Source: Methanosarcina flavescens
GTDB taxonomy: Archaea > Halobacteriota > Methanosarcinia > Methanosarcinales > Methanosarcinaceae
Assembly (NCBI RefSeq): GCF_001304615.2
Contig: NZ_CP032683.1
Coordinates: 2,852,001 to 2,916,000 of the forward strand
Direction of reading: 5' to 3'
DNA length: 64,000 bases
Of the stretch, positions 59,694-64,000 are shown piece after piece. Numbering within the stretch: the first letter of the stretch is position 1; each line of letters starts with the position of its first letter. The notes beneath the pieces were generated by a model. The model was not told the DNA's origin and did no database searches. It saw only the letters and a program-made list of their open reading frames with translations. The position numbers and the translations under genes were made by a program.

Positions 59694-60422
59694 CTACTGC
59701 TCTTCGAAATGGGTTTCAGGATTAAGCTTTTCTTCGTTTATCCCATCTCTGATAATTTTTCCATCTTTTAGCTCGATGTGCCTGCTTGCGTACTTTGCAA
59801 GGTGCAGGTCATGAGTAACCATGACTATTGTTTTGCCTTCTTCTTTCCAGAGCCTGTAAAGCATTGCCAGCAATTCCCTTCCTGTTACACTGTCAAGGGC
59901 ACCTGTTGGCTCATCTGCGAGGATGATTTCTGGATTGCAGGCAAGAGCCCTTGCGATCGAGACCCTTTGTTGCTGACCGCCTGAAAGTTGAGAAGGTTTA
60001 TGCTGGATTTTATCTGAAAGCCCTACGAGTGAAAGCAGTTTCTTTGCCCTTTTTTCTGCTATCCGATCATCAATTTCCTGAATTTCAAGTGGCAGAAGTA
60101 CGTTTTCAAGGGCAGTCATGCCAGGAATCAGGTTGTACTGCTGGAAAACAAATCCTATTGTCCTGCCTCTCAGGGCTGCAAGTTCCGATTCTTCAAGCCA
60201 GGCTATGTTCCGGCCTTTCAGAAAGATCTCGCCTTTTGTGGGAATATCCAGGCAGCCCACAAGATTCATCATTGTGGATTTTCCGCTTCCGGAGGGCCCG
60301 ATTATTGCGGCGAACTCTCCTTTCCTGAATTTCACGCTTACAGCTCTCAGGGCATTGACCTGGACTTCCCCCATCTGATAGGTTTTCCAGACATTCCGAA
60401 AGGCAATCAGTGTATTGTCCAT
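59694..60422 (-). CDS. LolD/MacB-type ABC transporter ATP-binding protein
   Basis: A 242-residue ABC ATPase with Walker A GPSGSGKST, Q-loop GFVFQQYNLI, signature LSGGQQQRVSIARA, Walker B IILADEPTGALD and switch His. First of a three-gene operon with the surface protein and permease. Ends with UAG, closely followed by TGA. Gap of 246 bp to the next gene. Confidence 0.94.
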   Translation of the reverse strand: MDNTLIAFRNVWKTYQMGEVQVNALRAVSVKFRKGEFAAIIGPSGSGKSTMMNLVGCLDIPTKGEIFLKGRNIAWLEESELAALRGRTIGFVFQQYNLIPGMTALENVLLPLEIQEIDDRIAEKRAKKLLSLVGLSDKIQHKPSQLSGGQQQRVSIARALACNPEIILADEPTGALDSVTGRELLAMLYRLWKEEGKTIVMVTHDLHLAKYASRHIELKDGKIIRDGINEEKLNPETHFEEQ

Positions 60423-60674
60423 ATTTCTCTCCTGAAGGCTTACTTATGTAAATATATCTAATTGTTTAAAAGTTTATTTTCTCTATTCTTTAAATCGGAA
60501 GAAATATCCGATTAATAAACACAAATATTAAGAAAATATATAATGTCGATAGTAAAAGATAAAAGTTGTTAAGGAAAAAGATAAAAAACATTAAAAAACG
60601 GCATATTTCTTTAAAAAAGTGAAGATTTATTAAGAACTAATTAAGATGCTGAGATGAAAAGTGCTTCAGGGAAT

Positions 60675-60881
60675 TCATTCAAGGTCCGAATCTTCAAAGA
60701 TAAATAATTCATCGATTGTGGTCCCCAGGCACTTTGAGATCTTGTACGCAAGCTTGAGCGAGGGGTTGTATTTTCCTTTTTCAAGGAAGACTATTGTTTC
60801 TCTCCGTACTCCTACCATTTTTGCAAGGGCTTCCTGAGTAAGGTCATACCTCGCCCGGAACTCCTTTATCCTTGTTTTCAC
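60675..60881 (-). CDS. XRE-family helix-turn-helix regulator
   Basis: A 68-residue DNA-binding regulator. I start at GTG 60881 ([20 protein letters not shown]), seven bases after GGAGG; an earlier ATG at 60911 gives a longer form. The HTH is [21 protein letters not shown]. It follows the DUF2178 gene by 16 bp and probably forms a two-gene operon with it. Target unknown; it may regulate the adjacent ABC operon. Confidence 0.88.
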   Translation of the reverse strand: MKTRIKEFRARYDLTQEALAKMVGVRRETIVFLEKGKYNPSLKLAYKISKCLGTTIDELFIFEDSDLE

Positions 60882-60897
60882 GGCTTTCCCTCCAGCC

Positions 60898-61293
60898 TTA
60901 TTCGATGTCACCCTTCCGCATGAAGTACCACCTGAAAACGTTCGCAGAAATAATCATAAAGAAAAGAAGTATGCCAAGCACGCCGTCTGCAGTCAGTTCA
61001 GCCAGCCCGAAGTACTGAACCCAGGAAAGCACCACAATGATAACAAGAGTCAGCAGCCAGGAATAAGTAATTCCATACGCTGCCAGCTTTTTTGTCCTTT
61101 CGTCCCTATCAGGAAGGTCTCCACGCCTGAAGAGTCTGAAAACCGTGACAACGAAAATAATCAGTCCAATATTGACTAGAATGATAGGGATCAGCATATC
61201 AATATCGAGAACTTCCAATAAGACTACAGATAAGATTCCGGCGGCTATTAGGATTATTCCGAGAATAAGCTTGTACAGGTCTGTCTTTTCCAT
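60898..61293 (-). CDS. DUF2178 membrane protein
   Basis: A 131-residue membrane protein with four helices (about 9-26, 34-52, 74-92, 100-118) and the motif [18 protein letters not shown] between helices two and three, typical of DUF2178. Paired with an XRE regulator, a common arrangement in archaea and bacteria. It may sense a membrane state; this is inference. Confidence 0.85.
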   Translation of the reverse strand: MEKTDLYKLILGIILIAAGILSVVLLEVLDIDMLIPIILVNIGLIIFVVTVFRLFRRGDLPDRDERTKKLAAYGITYSWLLTLVIIVVLSWVQYFGLAELTADGVLGILLFFMIISANVFRWYFMRKGDIE

Positions 61294-61784
61294 ACTTCCA
61301 TATCACATTTAATTTCAAAAGTCTTTCTCAGGGGATTGTTGCTTATTTACAACAAATCGTTTGATATTTCAAACATTTAGTTAGATATAGATAACATCTA
61401 TGAATATTTAAGGTTTCCTATCGAAAGAAATCTCCAGTTAAAAATGATTTTTGGAAATATTTACAATGTCTGTTCCCTGAAGCAAAAGGAGAATGGAAAA
61501 TCCAGTTTACTTGATACAGTGCTTTACACCTATATACCTAATTTGAGGGATACAATACAGACCTTGAAGCGTGTTTAAATGGTTTAAAGGATGTTAAATA
61601 ATTCCCAAACATCCTTATTTTAAGCTTTTCTGCAACCTCAATTTATATTTTCTATTCCTTTTTTATATATTGTGTCTATAAGTGTTTTCAAGAATAAGCT
61701 CTTTCAAATCCGTAAGATGGTTGTGATTTGTTTTATGAAAACCTGGATGGGTCATTTTATGAAAAACCTGGAGAAATTAATCAC
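61294..61784. other. intergenic, no supported gene
   Basis: A 490-bp spacer between divergent DUF2178 and DUF2121 genes. A 44-codon frame at 61444-61578 has plausible residues but no ribosome site. A near-direct repeat TTTTATGAAAA(A)CCTGGA occurs at about 61733 and 61755, just before DUF2121. Confidence 0.4.
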
Positions 61785-62372
61785 ATGACCCTAGTTATCG
61801 CTTTTATCGGGAAAAACGGTGCAGTAATGACCGGAGACCTGCGGGAAATAACCTTCGAAGGAGATAAGCAGGATCGGGAAAAGCTCGAAAAGGAGCTTTA
61901 CAGCGGGGCAATAGTCACGGACGACGAACTCGCAGAAAAAGCCAGAAAATTCGGGGTCGGCATAACGGTCACGGACTGCAAAAGCAAAATCTCTGAGAAA
62001 AACGGGGTTCTTGTAGGGGAAGTATCATCAATTGAAGGTGGAGTCATCAAAAAAAGGAAACTTTATGCCTCAGCTGGAAATTACGCGATTGCCGAGCTAA
62101 GGGACTCCGAATTAACCTTAACCTCACACGCAAAGGGAAGCACCTTAATAGTCCTCGGAAACGAATTCACAAAGCAGATAGCCAATAAATGCTTCAAGGA
62201 CAACTGGACAAAGAAAAGCACTTTTCAAGATGCTGTAAAAATCCTCATGCTCTGTATGGAAACCGCAGCGAGGAAGACTGCATCTGTGAGCCAGCAGTTC
62301 TATTTAATTCAGACAACTTCGAATGTTGATGTTTTGAAAGCTGTGGAAATGGATAAAACACAGAAAGCTTGA
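61785..62372 (+). CDS. DUF2121 family protein, proteasome-like fold
   Basis: A 195-residue methanogen protein, starting at ATG 61785 (MTLVIAFIGKNGAVMTGDLRE). The start resembles proteasome/Ntn-hydrolase subunits, but no N-terminal Thr processing site is visible. Role unknown. Part of it has a decayed copy at 63.1 kb. A longer frame upstream (to 61728) includes a partial repeat of the same start. Confidence 0.8.
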   Translation: MTLVIAFIGKNGAVMTGDLREITFEGDKQDREKLEKELYSGAIVTDDELAEKARKFGVGITVTDCKSKISEKNGVLVGEVSSIEGGVIKKRKLYASAGNYAIAELRDSELTLTSHAKGSTLIVLGNEFTKQIANKCFKDNWTKKSTFQDAVKILMLCMETAARKTASVSQQFYLIQTTSNVDVLKAVEMDKTQKA

Positions 62373-62500
62373 AAGTTAGCCTGGCAGAATCGAAAATCTT
62401 AGCCCGTGTTTCAAAGTGTACACAAAACGTGCGCCGTCTCTTTTGTTTTCTCTTTTTATCATAATAAGTAATCTGGAGATTTTTCTCAATTTTATAATTA

Positions 62501-62514
62501 GATTTATATAAAAT
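62501..62514 (+). promoter_or_regulatory. candidate TATA box upstream of the echC-like gene
   Basis: TTTATATAAA at 62503-62512, 50-60 bp before the echC-like start codon, preceded by a purine-containing BRE-like stretch. Position fits an archaeal promoter with a leader of about 25-30 bases. Confidence 0.4.
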
Positions 62515-62561
62515 AAGATAATTATAAAGTAGTAATAACAACTAAAAATAAAATTAAAGAG

Positions 62562-63059
62562 ATGATTATGGGACTATCAAAATCTCCATGGATTATACAC
62601 GTAAATTGTAATAGTTGTAATGGCTGCGATATTGAAGTATTAGCCTGTCTTACCCCTCTATATGACGCTGAAAGGTTTGGTATTTTAAACATAGGCACCC
62701 CCAAGCAGGCGGACATAATGGTGGTTACAGGCGCGGTAAATTACAAAAATGTAAACGTACTTAAAAACATCTACAACCAGATCCCTGATCCAAAAGTTGT
62801 TCTGGCAGTCGGAGCCTGTGCATCCACTGGTGGGATTTTCCACGGGTGCTATAACGTAATAGGCGGAGTGGATCAGGTAATACCAGTAGATGTATATGTT
62901 CCAGGATGTACTCCAAGACCTGAAGCCATAATTGACGGAATAGTGGCATGCCTCCCAATACTTGAAGAAAAGAAGAAAAAGAATATCAAAGGACAAGAGG
63001 TAAAACTCAAAGGAAGCGAAGCGCTATCAACCGATAATTTGGCGAGCACGACAGCCTGA
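62562..63059 (+). CDS. echC: EchC-like hydrogenase small subunit (orphan)
   Basis: A 165-residue 20-kDa Fe-S subunit related to EchC of Ech hydrogenase and NuoB. The four cluster ligands are Cys19 and Cys22 (CNSCNGCD), Cys86 (VGACASTGG) and Cys116 (VPGCTPRPEA). Ech hydrogenase couples ferredoxin oxidation to H2 and ion gradient in the membrane. No other ech genes are present; upstream is DUF2121, downstream a DUF2121 remnant and a restriction gene. The last 25 residues are polar. Either functional with subunits elsewhere or a stray paralog. Confidence 0.8.
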   Translation: MIMGLSKSPWIIHVNCNSCNGCDIEVLACLTPLYDAERFGILNIGTPKQADIMVVTGAVNYKNVNVLKNIYNQIPDPKVVLAVGACASTGGIFHGCYNVIGGVDQVIPVDVYVPGCTPRPEAIIDGIVACLPILEEKKKKNIKGQEVKLKGSEALSTDNLASTTA

Positions 63060-63641
63060 AGCAAACTTGAGTGAATTTAAATAGCTGTTTGGCGAGGCAG
63101 ATAGCTAGCTAGTAAATGCTTTAAGGACAACTGGGTTAGGAAAACTAGCCTGTCAGAAGTACAGGAAAAAATGAAAAAAATAGAAAATTAGTTTTTCTAA
63201 ATTTTCTCGCTTTTATTATTTCTACCAAATAATTTTGTTTTCTAATTATTAAGTTTTTGAGTCGGTTTTCTAATTATAAAAATTATTTTAAAATCCTTAT
63301 TTATGAGTTGACTTTAAAACTCAAAATTAGATCCCTTGATTTCAAATTCTCAATAACCAATCGAGTCTCCGGTCATAAATTTATTCTAAAAATTCTTATT
63401 GATGTGAGATATATTTTTGGTTTTATGATGGGATCTATTAGATGAAGACTAATTTTTGGATGAGCTAGTATAGAGCTGAGAATTACTTATTTGTTTCAAC
63501 ATTTGAAAATATTCAAACATCAAAGAGCCAAGGATAATATACAAAATTATGACAAGACATACATAAAACAGTAAATATATCTGTAAAGATGTTATGATAC
63601 TTTTAGATCTTGTTATTCTTTTATAAAGGAGTAGAAATATA
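63060..63641. other. intergenic with DUF2121 remnant
   Basis: 580 bp of mostly AT-rich sequence between the echC-like gene and the restriction gene. It holds a short stretch similar to DUF2121 (63099-63146). Remaining frames, including 63257-63445, lack ribosome sites and recognisable content. Confidence 0.5.
63099..63146 (+). pseudogene. remnant of the DUF2121 gene
   Basis: About 45 bp resembles the DUF2121 gene at 62175-62220: shared words CAGATAGC, TAAATGCTT and AAGGACAACTGG, with a four-base insertion and scattered changes. So a second copy of this gene end once lay after echC. Confidence 0.6.
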
Positions 63642-64000
63642 ATGGATTTCATAGACCAAATAAAAGTATTGTCCGCAAAGATTCCAAAGCTATCTGAAAG
63701 TATAAAAACTGAAGAAGCTACAAAAAATGCTCTTGTAATGCCTCTTTTAAATATATTGGGATACAATGTTTTTGATCCAACTGAAGTTGTTCCCGAATTT
63801 ACGACCGATTATGGAACAAAAAAAGGAGAGAAGGTTGATTATGCTATTATTCAGGATGGTAAACCAATAATACTGATAGAATGCAAAAATATTGATGCTG
63901 ACTTAGATAAAGAACATGCTTCTCAACTGTTCAGGTATTTTAGTGTAAGTGAAGCAAAAATTGGAATCCTAACAAATGGAGTCATATATCGTTTTTATAC
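63642..64000 (+). CDS. type I restriction HsdR_N-like nuclease domain, C-terminus outside window
   Basis: The first 119 residues of a protein with a PD-(D/E)xK-type nuclease core: VDYAIIQDGKPIILIECKN, where the Asp, Glu and Lys fit the catalytic set. This N-terminal domain occurs in HsdR subunits and in small stand-alone restriction-like proteins; which one cannot be told from the fragment. Start at ATG 63642 after AAAGGAG. Confidence 0.8.
   Translation, partial: MDFIDQIKVLSAKIPKLSESIKTEEATKNALVMPLLNILGYNVFDPTEVVPEFTTDYGTKKGEKVDYAIIQDGKPIILIECKNIDADLDKEHASQLFRYFSVSEAKIGILTNGVIYRFY

Noticed and set aside
61444-61578. 44-codon frame with plausible residues before DUF2121
   Set aside because: No ribosome site and no repeat in the window; kept only as a note.

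Overview
The window looks like a piece of a Methanosarcina chromosome. The evidence is an AT-rich background with long intergenic stretches, archaeal information-processing genes (group II thermosome, archaeal AspRS and IleRS, a tRNA-Arg with a short archaeal-type intron), methanogen genes (mptE, an orphan porB, an echC-like gene, DUF2121 and DUF2119 proteins), large surface proteins with PKD, YVTN and PGF-type domains, and a complete bacterial-type N-ATPase operon of the kind known from a few Methanosarcina species. UAG is a rare stop here, as expected in a pyrrolysine-using lineage. I cannot name the species.

Layout. 1-2.7 kb: uvrA, cut by the window edge. 3.7-10.4 kb: a small lipoprotein, a BASS-family transporter, a decayed YVTN/PKD surface protein, a TlyA-type RNA methyltransferase, a DUF2119 protein and a frameshifted TPR membrane protein. 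10.6-14.8 kb: thermosome subunit, rpiA, aspS. 15.4-21.1 kb: a metallophosphoesterase without a normal start codon, a phosphoribosyltransferase broken by two A-run indels, a helical-repeat protein, an orphan porB and a UPF0210 gene. 21.5-26 kb: a decayed DUF3006 gene, a large NosD/PKD/PGF surface protein, then a patchwork of gene remnants (fdhD, cysteine desulfurase, mptE fragment) and a tiny Trp/Cys-rich ORF with a strong ribosome binding site. 26.5-32.6 kb: ileS-mptE, a 27-bp hairpin array, an MM0924-like small protein and a DUF7544-like membrane protein.

32.8-39.8 kb: the N-ATPase operon atpDCQRBEFAG on the minus strand, in canonical order. atpR carries an in-frame UAG with matching sequence on both sides. 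40.4-44.6 kb: tRNA-Arg(UCG), two paralogous single-domain KaiC-like ATPases around a response regulator, and an intact 1-kb IS5-type element with an 8-bp target duplication. 44.8-51 kb: an M50 site-2 protease, cutA, tRNA-Leu(CAA) and a tungstate transporter (tupABC). 51.4-61.3 kb: a sensor histidine kinase, small hypothetical proteins, an endonuclease III-like gene interrupted by UAG, an ABC export-type operon (ATPase, COG1361 surface protein, permease) and an XRE regulator with a DUF2178 protein. 61.7-64 kb: a DUF2121 gene, an orphan echC-like gene and the start of an HsdR_N-type restriction protein.

The strongest observations are the in-frame UAG codons in atpR and the endonuclease III-like gene (candidate pyrrolysine sites), the 25-residue Trp/Cys peptide and its leader hairpin, the 27-bp hairpin array, the KaiC/CheY/KaiC cluster, the echC-like gene flanked by a DUF2121 remnant, and several single-base homopolymer indels that may be real decay or sequencing error.
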